From positions 2,418,001 through 2,482,000 of the forward strand of contig NZ_PYFT01000001.1 in NCBI RefSeq assembly GCF_003023845.1: DNA of 64,000 bases, read 5' to 3'. The notes beneath the pieces were generated by a model, which worked only from the letters and a program-made list of their open reading frames with translations, had not been told where the DNA came from and searched no databases. Numbering within the stretch: position 1 is the stretch's first letter; each line of letters begins with the position of its first letter. Source of the DNA: Adhaeribacter arboris. GTDB lineage: Bacteria > Bacteroidota > Bacteroidia > Cytophagales > Hymenobacteraceae. Positions 27,958 to 37,572 of this stretch are shown here, in pieces. The position numbers and the translations under genes were made by a program.

Positions 27958-28330
27958 AATCTCACCTAAATTCAAACTGAGACACTACCAAAAGAATATT
28001 GACTAAGGCTTCACCCATTTAATAATTTATAAAATAAATCTTCAGGATAAAGTAATCCGGGAAGATATTTGGGCCTCTTTTTAAGTTATAACTGGGCGAA
28101 GCACTAGCGTATTCTTTCTTCCTTTCTTTATCTTTTTATATTAAATTAGTAGGCCTGTAAAATAAAGTTGATACCGTAAAATTTACGCTTACAGCTACAG
28201 GACACCTAACGGTCTGTTTAAATTATTTTTACAATAAGACATTGATATTGCCTGCATTAACCTTATTAGAATACTTAATTTTAAATTTTGAAAAAGCAGC
28301 AAGTATTTATCCTCTAATCTTTGAACTCCC
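27958..28330. other. AT-rich spacer, nothing recognised
   Basis: 373 bp between the small membrane gene and the DUF4920 gene. It should hold the latter's promoter. No repeat, hairpin or coding frame stands out. Confidence 0.5.
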
Positions 28331-28822
28331 GTGAAACTATTCTTTTATTATTTAATGACCAGCTTTTGTATTTGGCAAGGCCAATCAAAAGCATACGCCC
28401 AAACTACTGCACCTGCTGCGGGTAAGTCTACCCAAGAAACTCATTATGGCCGACCGGTTTCAGCGGGTAAAAGTATGGAGGCTAAGGTACTGCCCCGTTT
28501 TATAGCGGGTAAAGATTCGGTACAGGTTAGAGTTTCGGGGGTGGTGCAGCAGGTATGCCAGGTAAAAGGTTGTTGGATGGATGTAAAGCTAACGGATGAT
28601 ACTCGGATGAAGGTCCGTTTCCGGAATTACGGTTTTTTTGTACCGAAAAATTTAAACGGTAAAAAGGTAATTCTGGAAGGAACTGCTTACCAGGAAGTAA
28701 TATCCGTCGCTGATCAGCAACACTATTTAAAAGATGCTGGCAAATCAGCTGCCGAAATCCAGGCCATTCGTAAACCTAAAAAAGAAATCACCTTTGTGGC
28801 CGACGGTGTTCAGCTTTTATAA
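28331..28822 (+). CDS. DUF4920 secreted protein
   Basis: 163 residues from a GTG start, with a signal peptide cut near AYAQ (24). The core VSGVVQQVCQVKGCWMDVKL with two Cys four residues apart (about 78 and 82), FFVPKNLNGKKVILEG and the final EITFVADGVQLL define DUF4920. The Cys pair could bind a metal or form a disulfide; the function is unknown. No in-frame ATG keeps the whole signal peptide, which supports GTG. Ends with its own terminator just before ligA. Confidence 0.85.
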   Translation: MKLFFYYLMTSFCIWQGQSKAYAQTTAPAAGKSTQETHYGRPVSAGKSMEAKVLPRFIAGKDSVQVRVSGVVQQVCQVKGCWMDVKLTDDTRMKVRFRNYGFFVPKNLNGKKVILEGTAYQEVISVADQQHYLKDAGKSAAEIQAIRKPKKEITFVADGVQLL

Positions 28823-28852
28823 GAAATAGCTGGTCATTCTATTGAAAGTATT

Positions 28853-28878
28853 AAAAGCTGCTTTAAGGCAGCTTTTTT
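28853..28878 (+). terminator. Terminator of the DUF4920 gene
   Basis: A 9-bp stem AAAAGCTGC / GCAGCTTTT with a 6-nt loop is followed by a T-run, 30 bp after the stop. Confidence 0.85.
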
Positions 28879-28923
28879 AATTTTTGGAGAATGCAGCTAC
28901 CATAATAAGCGCAGTATTTGTAG

Positions 28924-30960
<2,037 letters not shown>

Positions 30961-31079
30961 GTTAAAACTTAGGTTTGGTTAGTTGATTTTGAACAAGTTA
31001 TCCTAATAATTTAATCGTAACTTTTCGTAAAAGATTGTACCGACTACTTTATTAAATGTTAGCAACCCGGAATTTCTAC

Positions 31080-31110
31080 TTTGAAATATTTCAGGCTCTC
31101 TGTACTTTTG
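31080..31110 (+). promoter_or_regulatory. dapA promoter (Bacteroidota -33/-7)
   Basis: TTTG at 31080-31083 and TACTTTTG at 31103-31110 are separated by 19 nt. This is an exact match to the Bacteroidota sigma-ABfr consensus. The start would be near 31117, about 40 nt before the dapA ATG. Confidence 0.6.
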
Positions 31111-31147
31111 AAAGAAGAAGCTTTCAAAAAGTAGCTTTTTCTTTCAA
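31108..31147 (+). promoter_or_regulatory. Inverted repeat over the dapA transcription start
   Basis: Two 15-bp arms (31108-31122 and 31133-31147) are complementary at 14 positions around a 10-nt centre. The left arm overlaps the end of the -7 box, so the full hairpin cannot be in the RNA. A DNA operator is therefore the better reading. It ends 10 nt before the dapA ATG. Confidence 0.45.
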
Positions 31148-31157
31148 ATTTTAGCGC

Positions 31158-32021
31158 ATGAAAAGTTTACGCGGCACCGGAGTAGCCCTTATTACCCCTT
31201 TCACCCAAGATTTAGCTGTTGATTACGATAGCTTCAAAAAGCTGCTTCATTTTACCGTACAAGGTGGAGTAGATTACTTGGTGGTGAACGGCACTACCGC
31301 CGAATCGCCAACTACTACCGACGCGGAGAAAGAACAAATTCTAGCCTTTGTGAAAGATTTTACGGGCGGTAAATTACCTATTGTTTACGGTATTGGCGGT
31401 AATTACACCCAAGGCCTCTTAGAAACCATTAAGAATACCGATTTTACCGGGGTAGCCGCTATCCTTTCGGTTAGCCCGTATTACAATAAACCTTCGCAGC
31501 AAGGCCTTTACCAGCACTATGTTCAGCTTGCAGATGCTAGCCCGGTTCCCGTAATTTTGTATAACGTACCCGGCCGGACAGCCAGCAATTTAACCGCGGA
31601 AACAACCCTTAAATTAGCAAAGCATCCTAATATAATCGGCATTAAAGAAGCCTCGGGTAATTTAGAACAGTGTCTGCAACTGGCCAAGTATAAACCCGCT
31701 GATTTCATGCTCATTAGCGGCGACGATTTACTAACCGTACCCATGATTTCGTTTGGCGCCGAAGGAGTAATATCAGTTTTAGCCAATGCGTTTCCGGAAA
31801 AGTTTAGCCAAATGGTACAACTTGCCTTGAAAAATAATTTTACGGAAGCCACTAAACTTCTACTTGATTTTATTGATATAAATCCGTTAATGTACGAGGA
31901 AAGTAATCCCGTTGGCATAAAGGCTATTTTAGAAATGCTGGGCATTGCTCAGCCGCACGTCCGTCTTCCTTTAGTGGATGCAAGTTTAGCTTTGAAATCC
32001 AGACTGCAAAAGCTGCTTTAA
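31158..32021 (+). CDS. dapA: 4-hydroxy-tetrahydrodipicolinate synthase
   Basis: The 287-residue enzyme condenses pyruvate with aspartate semialdehyde in the lysine/diaminopimelate pathway. Schiff-base Lys163 is in GIKEASGN, the proton-relay Tyr135 in LYNVPGRT, and the threonine pair is in VNGTTAES (about 46-47). Length and order are typical. It is monocistronic with a clear promoter and terminator. Confidence 0.96.
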   Translation: MKSLRGTGVALITPFTQDLAVDYDSFKKLLHFTVQGGVDYLVVNGTTAESPTTTDAEKEQILAFVKDFTGGKLPIVYGIGGNYTQGLLETIKNTDFTGVAAILSVSPYYNKPSQQGLYQHYVQLADASPVPVILYNVPGRTASNLTAETTLKLAKHPNIIGIKEASGNLEQCLQLAKYKPADFMLISGDDLLTVPMISFGAEGVISVLANAFPEKFSQMVQLALKNNFTEATKLLLDFIDINPLMYEESNPVGIKAILEMLGIAQPHVRLPLVDASLALKSRLQKLL

Positions 32022-32049
32022 CAGTATTTTTTAAATTTTTGTCTTTCTT

Positions 32050-32095
32050 TACATAAAAAATCTCGGTAAGTAAATTAACCGGGCTTTTTTATGTA
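32050..32095 (+). terminator. Terminator of dapA
   Basis: ACATAAAAAA (32051-32060) pairs with TTTTTTATGT (32085-32094). The inside has a CGGT / ACCG stem, and the run is T-rich. Begins 30 bp after the dapA stop. Confidence 0.75.
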
Positions 32096-32187
32096 AGCTC
32101 AATTCTACCTAAAGTACTTAGCTCGTATGTTAGCATTTGCTATCGAACGTAGGTTAAAAATAAATAAATTACTGACAAAACAAACCA

Positions 32188-32366
32188 GATAGAAGGGATA
32201 GGGTGTACTTGGCCAGACACATATAGATGATGTCGCCGCATAGAATTTCCGCCCTTCTATCCACTTTCTTAGAGCTTGAACAGTACCTAGGTCCATTTGG
32301 AGGAGACCGAATCAAAAGCGAGCAAAAGCGAAGAAGAGAGTTAGCTGGTTTGAAGAAAAATTAGCC
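32188..32366 (+). ncRNA. Candidate IS110 bridge RNA
   Basis: IS110-group elements encode a structured bridge RNA in the left end that pairs with target and donor DNA. Here the leader has a 10-bp basal stem (GATAGAAGGG 32188-32197 with CCCTTCTATC 32252-32261), suited to a first loop. After it comes ACAGTACCTA (32280-32289), exactly as at the right end of the element (33470-33479), followed by a GGTC/GACC hairpin (32290-32308). That is the arrangement of a donor-binding loop whose left guide copies the donor flank plus core. Limits are approximate and the target loop is not assigned. Confidence 0.4.
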
Positions 32367-32367
32367 T

Positions 32368-33423
32368 ATGGAACCACCCGTACTAAAGCAGGCCCTCGGA
32401 ATAGATGTGGCCAAAGATTCTCTTTCCCTTTGTTTGGGCACCCTGACCCAGGATTTGGAAAAGCAGTTTATAGCAGGCTCCGACGTGAGCAATGATGACA
32501 AAGGCTTCCAAAGAATGGAAAAATGGCTAGTCAAGCTCTCTGTTCACCCGCAGAAGCTAGTGGTGGTAATGGAAGCAACCGGTGTATACCATGAGGCACT
32601 AGCAGTGTACCTGCATGAGAAAGGATATACCGTCAGTGTGATGCAATCCGGCAGAGTAAAGCGCTACGCTCAAAGCCTGAGCCAGCGTTCTAAGACCGAT
32701 GCTTTAGACTGTAGAATGTTGGCAATGTTGGGTTGTGAGCGGAAATTAACACCATGGTCTCCGCCGGATAAGACGTTGCGGCACCTGAAAGCCCTGAGCC
32801 GAGAGCGCTCCTTTTTACTGAAGGAAAAGAACGTAGAGAAAAACCGGCTACACGCCATAGAAACTTCTGCTTACAGCAACCCAAAGGAAGTGAAGCGCCA
32901 GGCCAAGCGGCTGAAGTTGGTGGAGGTACAATTGCAGGAGATTGAAGCGGAGATGAAGGATTTGGTAGACGGGGATGCAGCTCTGGGTAAAAAAATCCAG
33001 TACCTGGAAAGCATACCGGGAATATCTTTCCTCTCAGCGGCAACAGTGGTTGGAGAGACTTGCGGCTTTAAGGAGATCACCAGTGCTAAACAACTGGCAA
33101 GCTATGCCGGCTATGATGTAGTGCTTAAGGAATCCGGCACCTTCCGAGGCAGCACCAAAATAAGCAAGAAAGGAAATAGCCATCTCCGGAGCATACTCCA
33201 TATGCCTTCCATGACGGCAGTGCGAGTCAATCCTACCTTGAAGCAGTTTTACAACCGACTCAAGCCCAACAAAGCAAAGCCTATAATAGCTCTAGTAGCC
33301 GTACAGCGAAAACTACTGCTGCTCATGTACAGTTTGTACAAGAAAAATGAGTACTATAATCCGCAGTTTGAAAAAAAACAGCAAGAGCCCAAGCCCTTGC
33401 TGCACAGGATAGAGGCAATTTAA
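32368..33423 (+). CDS. IS110-family transposase (DEDD plus Tnp_20)
   Basis: 351 residues. The N-terminal RuvC-like DEDD domain shows Asp13 in GIDVAKDSL, Glu69 in VMEATGVYH, and Asp111 and Asp114 in KTDALDCRMLA. A coiled-coil linker (about 145-205) leads to the Tnp_20 domain with helix-hairpin motif LESIPGISFLSA and the catalytic-type Ser256 in ESGTFRGSTKISKKGN. All key residues are intact, so it could be active. It would recombine DNA as a dinucleotide-core recombinase guided by the bridge RNA. Confidence 0.95.
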   Translation: MEPPVLKQALGIDVAKDSLSLCLGTLTQDLEKQFIAGSDVSNDDKGFQRMEKWLVKLSVHPQKLVVVMEATGVYHEALAVYLHEKGYTVSVMQSGRVKRYAQSLSQRSKTDALDCRMLAMLGCERKLTPWSPPDKTLRHLKALSRERSFLLKEKNVEKNRLHAIETSAYSNPKEVKRQAKRLKLVEVQLQEIEAEMKDLVDGDAALGKKIQYLESIPGISFLSAATVVGETCGFKEITSAKQLASYAGYDVVLKESGTFRGSTKISKKGNSHLRSILHMPSMTAVRVNPTLKQFYNRLKPNKAKPIIALVAVQRKLLLLMYSLYKKNEYYNPQFEKKQQEPKPLLHRIEAI

Positions 33424-33514
33424 AAATTGACATCTTCCTAAATTTGTTAAAATAAACTTGACTTTTAACACAGTACCTATGTCGCACTTTAATGTGCTTC
33501 AGGTGTAATTATAG

Positions 33515-33730
33515 CTAGTTATTATTTACCTGTCTGTTAAATATTCCAAGTGTCAAAAGTCCTGTTCCAAAAAGTATTGAACCTCCTACAAACGGGAAAC
33601 CGGCACCAACTAAATCTTCTAAGCTTGCTGACCAAAGAAACGGAAAGCAAAATAACATTCCAAAAAGTCCTGTCAGCATTGTAATAATGGCTATAGCATT
33701 AATAATCGTTTTAATTGATTTATCAGTCAT
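33515..33730 (-). CDS. Small membrane protein, two helices
   Basis: 71 residues with helices at about 9-32 and 42-62, ending in a polar tail (NRQVNNN). The Gly/Phe-rich hydrophobic parts and short acidic link (SASLEDLVGAG) look like a genuine small inner-membrane protein. I do not recognise a family. It lies just beyond the right end of the IS110 element and points toward it. Confidence 0.55.
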   Translation of the reverse strand: MTDKSIKTIINAIAIITMLTGLFGMLFCFPFLWSASLEDLVGAGFPFVGGSILFGTGLLTLGIFNRQVNNN

Positions 33731-33890
33731 TTTTTATTTTCTAGACTATTCACAAGTGTCTAGTCCTTCATTCTATAATTAGCTATAACTACTGAATTAG
33801 ATGATTAGTGTTAGTGTAAAAGAATGATGCATTACTTACCAGAATTTTGTTAGTCCAATAACAAATAACCAGCAACCAACAACTACTAAA

Positions 33891-34628
33891 CTACCAGCCA
33901 CTTGCCAGCACATCCGCAATGTGCATGGTTTTAATGGGTTTGTTGTTGCGTTGAATATAGCCATCCAGGTGCATCAGGCAACTGGTATCGGTAGATACGA
34001 TGTAATTCACTCCCGTACTTAACGCATTTTCTACTTTCTGCTCGGCCATGGCCGTGGATATAGACTCAAATTTTACCGCAAAAGTGCCCCCAAAGCCGCA
34101 ACAGGTATCGGTTTCGGGCATTTCCATTAGTTGCAATCCGGTAACATTCTGTAACAGCCGCCGGGGAGCCTCTTTAATGCCGCACTCCCGCAGGGCGCTG
34201 CACGAATCGTGGTAGGTAACAGAACTATCCAGGCGGGCGCCCGGCACCGTATCAATTAGTAATACATCTACCAGAAATTCAGTAAACTCAAATACCTTGC
34301 GTTCCATGTTCCGGTAATTAATGAACTTAGAGGTAGTTACGAACATGTCAGTGTATGCATTACGAATCATTCCCACGCAGGAAGCCGAAGGACTTACAAT
34401 ATAATCGGTTTGTTCGGCGGAGAAATCATCCAGAAATTTATGCGCTACCTGGCAGCTTTCATCTAAAAAACCGGCATTAAAAGCGGGTTGCCCGCAGCAG
34501 GTCTGGTTAGGATTATACCGCACCTCGCAACCTACTCTTTCCAATACTTTTACCATATTTAACCCGGTTTCGGGATACAACTGGTCAACAAAACAAGGAA
34601 TAAAAATATCAACTACAGGTTTCGCCAT
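33891..34628 (-). CDS. Iron-sulfur protein with two CCG domains (LutA/YkgE family)
   Basis: 245 residues with two CCG cysteine-rich domains: IFIPCFVDQLYP and NQTCCGQPAFNAG in the first half, then YHDSCSALRECG and DTCCGFGGTFAVK in the second. These bind an iron-sulfur cluster in LutA and the heterodisulfide-reductase-like family, where the protein is part of L-lactate oxidation. LutB and LutC are not in view. It starts 3 bp after the lyase gene, so both are in one transcript, and may act as an electron carrier for a 2-hydroxyacid or related oxidation. Confidence 0.88.
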   Translation of the reverse strand: MAKPVVDIFIPCFVDQLYPETGLNMVKVLERVGCEVRYNPNQTCCGQPAFNAGFLDESCQVAHKFLDDFSAEQTDYIVSPSASCVGMIRNAYTDMFVTTSKFINYRNMERKVFEFTEFLVDVLLIDTVPGARLDSSVTYHDSCSALRECGIKEAPRRLLQNVTGLQLMEMPETDTCCGFGGTFAVKFESISTAMAEQKVENALSTGVNYIVSTDTSCLMHLDGYIQRNNKPIKTMHIADVLASGW

Positions 34629-34631
34629 TTC

Positions 34632-35480
34632 TCAGGAAGTAAAAACAGTTCCGGCCAGGGTCAGCGCCGTTTCAAATGCTTTTTTATTAAGTTTCAAAGG
34701 TACGCCATAATTTTCAAAATAGGTTACCAAATTTTCTGTCGCCACGTTACCCGTCAGGTTATCGCCGGCCAGGGGGCAACCGCCGAATCCTTTTAAAGCC
34801 CCATCAAACCGGGAACATCCGGCCGCTAAAGCAGCTTCTATTTTTTGCTGCCAATTTAATGGTTGCACGTGCAAATGAGCACCAAACTCCATCTGCGGAA
34901 AAGCCGGAATTAAGTGGCGAAAAAGGTATTGAATATCGGCTGGCTGCGCCACTCCAACAGTATCGGAAAGTGAAATAATTTGCACCCCTAAATTTGCTAG
35001 TTTTTGCACCAAATTAATTACTATTTCTGCGTTCCAGGGCTCTTGGTACGGATTGCCAAATCCCATGGATAAGTAAGTAATTAAAGTTTTACTTTGCCGC
35101 GTACAAATTTCCTGAATCCGGGCTAATTCAGAAAAAGCTTCGGTTATGGATTTACGGGTGTTACGCTGCTGAAAAGTTTCGGATAACGATAAGGGAAAAC
35201 CTAAGTACGAAATTTTTTCCTGGGCGGCAGCTTGTTCGGCTCCGCGGATGTTCGCCACAATAGCCAGTAGTTTGGTAAAAGTATCCGCTAAATCTAAGGC
35301 TTCGAGCACCTGCGGCGTATCGGCCATTTGGGGAATAGCTTTAGCCGATACGTAACTACCAAAATCCAGGGTATGAAAGCCCACTGTAAGCAGTTGCTGC
35401 AGATACCTTATTTTTAACTCCGTCGGAATTATATTTTTTATCCCCTGCATGGCATCGCGGGGGCATTCAATTATCTTCAT
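34632..35480 (-). CDS. Hydroxymethylglutaryl-CoA lyase-like enzyme
   Basis: 282 residues of the HMG-CoA lyase/DRE-TIM family. The first strand has IIECPRDAMQG (Arg8 and Asp9 of the usual PRDGLQ). The metal-binding GAHLHVQ strand and the C-terminal loop GFGGCPLAG, with its catalytic-type Cys, are present. HMG-CoA lyase makes acetoacetate and acetyl-CoA in leucine breakdown. The N-terminal motif is a little divergent (Cys in place of the usual Gly, Ala-Met in place of Gly-Leu). Cotranscribed with the CCG iron-sulfur protein. Confidence 0.85.
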   Translation of the reverse strand: MKIIECPRDAMQGIKNIIPTELKIRYLQQLLTVGFHTLDFGSYVSAKAIPQMADTPQVLEALDLADTFTKLLAIVANIRGAEQAAAQEKISYLGFPLSLSETFQQRNTRKSITEAFSELARIQEICTRQSKTLITYLSMGFGNPYQEPWNAEIVINLVQKLANLGVQIISLSDTVGVAQPADIQYLFRHLIPAFPQMEFGAHLHVQPLNWQQKIEAALAAGCSRFDGALKGFGGCPLAGDNLTGNVATENLVTYFENYGVPLKLNKKAFETALTLAGTVFTS

Positions 35481-35752
35481 AAGGGGGCAGCATTCCAGTA
35501 ATCAATATACTAAATTGTACTCACAAAAAGTACCGGTAAAACTTCATTCAGGCGTTTTAGTGAGAATAAGTTAACCAGATTTTTAAATATAATTATTATA
35601 CAAACAACCCAAGCAGCAGGTAATGCAGCTACTCAACAGGCTTCATTTCTTCAAATTCAGGAAAAACTCCGTTTACGAAGACTTATTCTAATCAAATCAG
35701 GTGTCATTTATTATCTTTGAAGCATCTTTTACCCTCAAAATAATAGTGAAGA

Positions 35753-36640
35753 TTGAAAATTGCCGCGATAGATATTGGTTCCAATGCCATTCGGTGCCAG
35801 ATTTCCAATGTTTTTATTTATGAAGGAGGTCCTGTTTTTAAACGGCTGGAATACATTCGTTATCCTATGAAACTAGGCGAAGATGTATTTGCCACCGGTT
35901 ATATTTCGGAAGCCCGCGAAACAAAATTTATTAAACTTCTTCATGCCCTTAAATTACTCATGGAAGTGCACGAAGTAGAACATTACCTAATTTGCGCTAC
36001 CTCCGCCATGCGAATGGCCCAAAACGCACAGGAAATAATTAAACGGGTGTATGAGTTACTCGACATGCGGATTGAGGTAATTGACGGTTTTAGCGAGGCG
36101 GAGTACATTAACAAAGTAATTCATAATTTACTGGACGATAAAAATTACCTGCACATTGATGTGGGTGGGGGCAGCACCGAGTTTAACGTCTACGTCGATC
36201 ACCAGAAAGTAGCCTCCCAGTCTTTTGAGTTAGGCTCCATCCGGCAATTACAGCGCGATGGCCGGAGTGAAATGTGGGAAGTTATGAAAGAATGGGTAAA
36301 AAATAATACGCACAAAAACCACGTTACCCGCGCCATTGGTACGGGAGGTAATATTAATAAAATTTACGAGCTAGCTGGTAAAAAAACGGGTAAACCTATC
36401 TTTAAAAAGCAGATTGAAGATATCGTGGACCAATTAGAAAATATGACCATGGAAGAACGGCAGAGCGTTTTATTGCTCAACCCCGACCGGGCGGACGTAA
36501 TTGTGCCAGCGGCCCGCATCTATCTTTCAGCCATGAACTGGGCGCGGGTAGAAAGTATGCTGGTACCTACTGTAGGATTAAAAGATGGTATGCTGCAAGC
36601 TCTTTATGAAAGGCATCGAGCAGAAGTAACTCCAGTTTAA
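35753..36640 (+). CDS. Ppx/GppA-type phosphatase
   Basis: 295 residues of the exopolyphosphatase/guanosine pentaphosphatase family. Phosphate-1 motif AIDIGSNAIRC (5-15), the EAEYI and LHIDVGGGSTEF block (about 130-145) and AIGTGGNINKIYEL are intact. An in-frame TGA ends only 4 bp upstream, so TTG at 35753 is the only start that keeps the first motif. It is the short single-module form. The polyphosphate kinase gene faces it, so polyphosphate is the likely substrate. An IS1-like element now lies between the gene and the terminator it probably used. Confidence 0.88.
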   Translation: MKIAAIDIGSNAIRCQISNVFIYEGGPVFKRLEYIRYPMKLGEDVFATGYISEARETKFIKLLHALKLLMEVHEVEHYLICATSAMRMAQNAQEIIKRVYELLDMRIEVIDGFSEAEYINKVIHNLLDDKNYLHIDVGGGSTEFNVYVDHQKVASQSFELGSIRQLQRDGRSEMWEVMKEWVKNNTHKNHVTRAIGTGGNINKIYELAGKKTGKPIFKKQIEDIVDQLENMTMEERQSVLLLNPDRADVIVPAARIYLSAMNWARVESMLVPTVGLKDGMLQALYERHRAEVTPV

Positions 36641-36683
36641 AAATCACCTAAATAATTATGATAGGAATTACCTAAGTTTTAAC

Positions 36684-36691
36684 AAATAAAA
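36684..36691 (+). repeat. Left target-site duplication of the IS1-like element
   Basis: AAATAAAA, directly before the left inverted repeat, repeated exactly at 37479-37486. Confidence 0.8.
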
Positions 36692-37478
36692 GGTAGTGGT
36701 AAAGAAAGTATGATGGGATAAAAAGAGGCAGTGAAGTGTTTAAGATGATGGAATGTTCGAAGTTCAGATCAAAATAAACTGTCCCCACTGCCAGAGCAGC
36801 AAGGTAGTAAAAAATGGCAAGAAAAAGAATGGTTCTCAGAACCTTCTATGTCGTAATTGCCAGAAGCAATTTCAGCCAATATATCGCTATAGAGGAGCGG
36901 ATCCGACTACCAAGCGGTTGATACGGCGTCTTCTGGAAAGAAATAATGGTGTTCGTGACATTGAAAAGTTGCTGGAAGTGAGTAGAAAGTGTGTGCTAAG
37001 CAACTTGTGCCGACAGGGGAATGCCCTTAAGATTCAACCAACCCAAAAGCATTATAGATCCGTACAGATCGATGAAGTCTGGAGCTTTGTCGGAAAGCGC
37101 AAGAAAGGAAAATACTGGTTGTTGTATGCTTACTGTCCCCAAACAGATGAAGTACTGGCTTATAGTTGTGGCGGCCGAAGCGCTAAAACAGTACGCCAGC
37201 TACTCAAAAAGCTAAAAGGAGTGGAAATAGAACAATATTGTACTGATCATTGGAAAGCGTTTGCTCAGGTAATCCCCCCGACAAAGCACACGATAGGAAA
37301 AGCTTACACTAAAAACATAGAAGGCGTGAATACTTGCATCAGAGCCAGAAACAGACGGTTCGTCAGAAAAACAACCTGCTTCTCCAAAAAGAAGGAAAAC
37401 CATTTAGCAAGTCTAAACCTGATGTTTGACTATCGCAATAGACATAAAGCCAAACATCATACTTTGTAGTCCACAACT
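36692..37478 (+). mobile_element. Intact IS1-like insertion sequence
   Basis: 787 bp with 24-bp terminal inverted repeats (36692-36715 and 37455-37478) identical at 18 positions, including the inner block AAAGTATGATG. An exact 8-bp duplication AAATAAAA flanks the element. One transposase gene fills it, and its stop lies inside the right repeat. It is inserted 51 bp after the Ppx/GppA stop and before a terminator. The clean ends and duplication point to recent insertion. Confidence 0.88.
36753..37469 (+). CDS. IS1-family transposase (single frame)
   Basis: 238 residues. A zinc ribbon at the N-terminus (Cys10, Cys13, Cys33, Cys36) and a helix-turn-helix (about 55-85) are followed by the DDE domain: Asp107 in QIDEVWSFVG, Asp165 in YCTDHWKAF and Glu190 in NIEGVN, then RARNRRFVRKT. 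Classical IS1 makes the protein by frameshifting from two frames; here it is one frame, as in other IS1-type elements of Bacteroidota. It appears intact. Confidence 0.95.
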   Translation: MFEVQIKINCPHCQSSKVVKNGKKKNGSQNLLCRNCQKQFQPIYRYRGADPTTKRLIRRLLERNNGVRDIEKLLEVSRKCVLSNLCRQGNALKIQPTQKHYRSVQIDEVWSFVGKRKKGKYWLLYAYCPQTDEVLAYSCGGRSAKTVRQLLKKLKGVEIEQYCTDHWKAFAQVIPPTKHTIGKAYTKNIEGVNTCIRARNRRFVRKTTCFSKKKENHLASLNLMFDYRNRHKAKHHTL

Positions 37479-37486
37479 AAATAAAA
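37479..37486 (+). repeat. Right target-site duplication of the IS1-like element
   Basis: AAATAAAA, directly after the right inverted repeat; identical to 36684-36691. Confidence 0.8.
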
Positions 37487-37506
37487 AATCTTTAGTACTA
37501 AATACA

Positions 37507-37533
37507 AAGGCCCGAGTGAGATGCTCGGGCCTT
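37507..37533. terminator. Terminator between ppx-type and ppk1 genes
   Basis: A perfect 10-bp stem AAGGCCCGAG / CTCGGGCCTT with a 7-nt loop is followed by a T-rich stretch on the plus strand. It lies between convergent genes. Confidence 0.8.
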
Positions 37534-37572
37534 GTTAATTTTAGAATTTGCCAATAATAAAAATCACATTCG

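Larger units (their letters stand above)
32106..33479 (+). mobile_element. IS110-family insertion sequence
   Basis: About 1.37 kb carrying one IS110-type transposase. The 6-mer TACCTA occurs at both proposed ends (32106-32111 and 33474-33479), as expected for short core repeats; this family makes no long terminal inverted repeats. The left non-coding end is about 260 bp and the right about 55 bp, which fits the IS110 group rather than IS1111. The precise ends are inferred, since the empty site is unknown. It sits beyond the dapA terminator and breaks no visible gene. Confidence 0.6.

Noticed and set aside
32105-32296. 63-codon minus-strand frame in the IS110 leader
   Set aside because: It covers the structured leader and has no protein motif; the structure explains the sequence better.
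32280-33483. ACAGTACCTA repeats as plain target-site duplications of the IS110 element
   Set aside because: This would leave only an 80-bp left end and place the leader hairpin outside the element; the family does not make 10-bp duplications. Kept as the less likely alternative.
33481-33500. GCAC...GTGC hairpin beyond the IS110 right end
   Set aside because: Only 4 bp of stem; not enough to call a terminator or attachment site.
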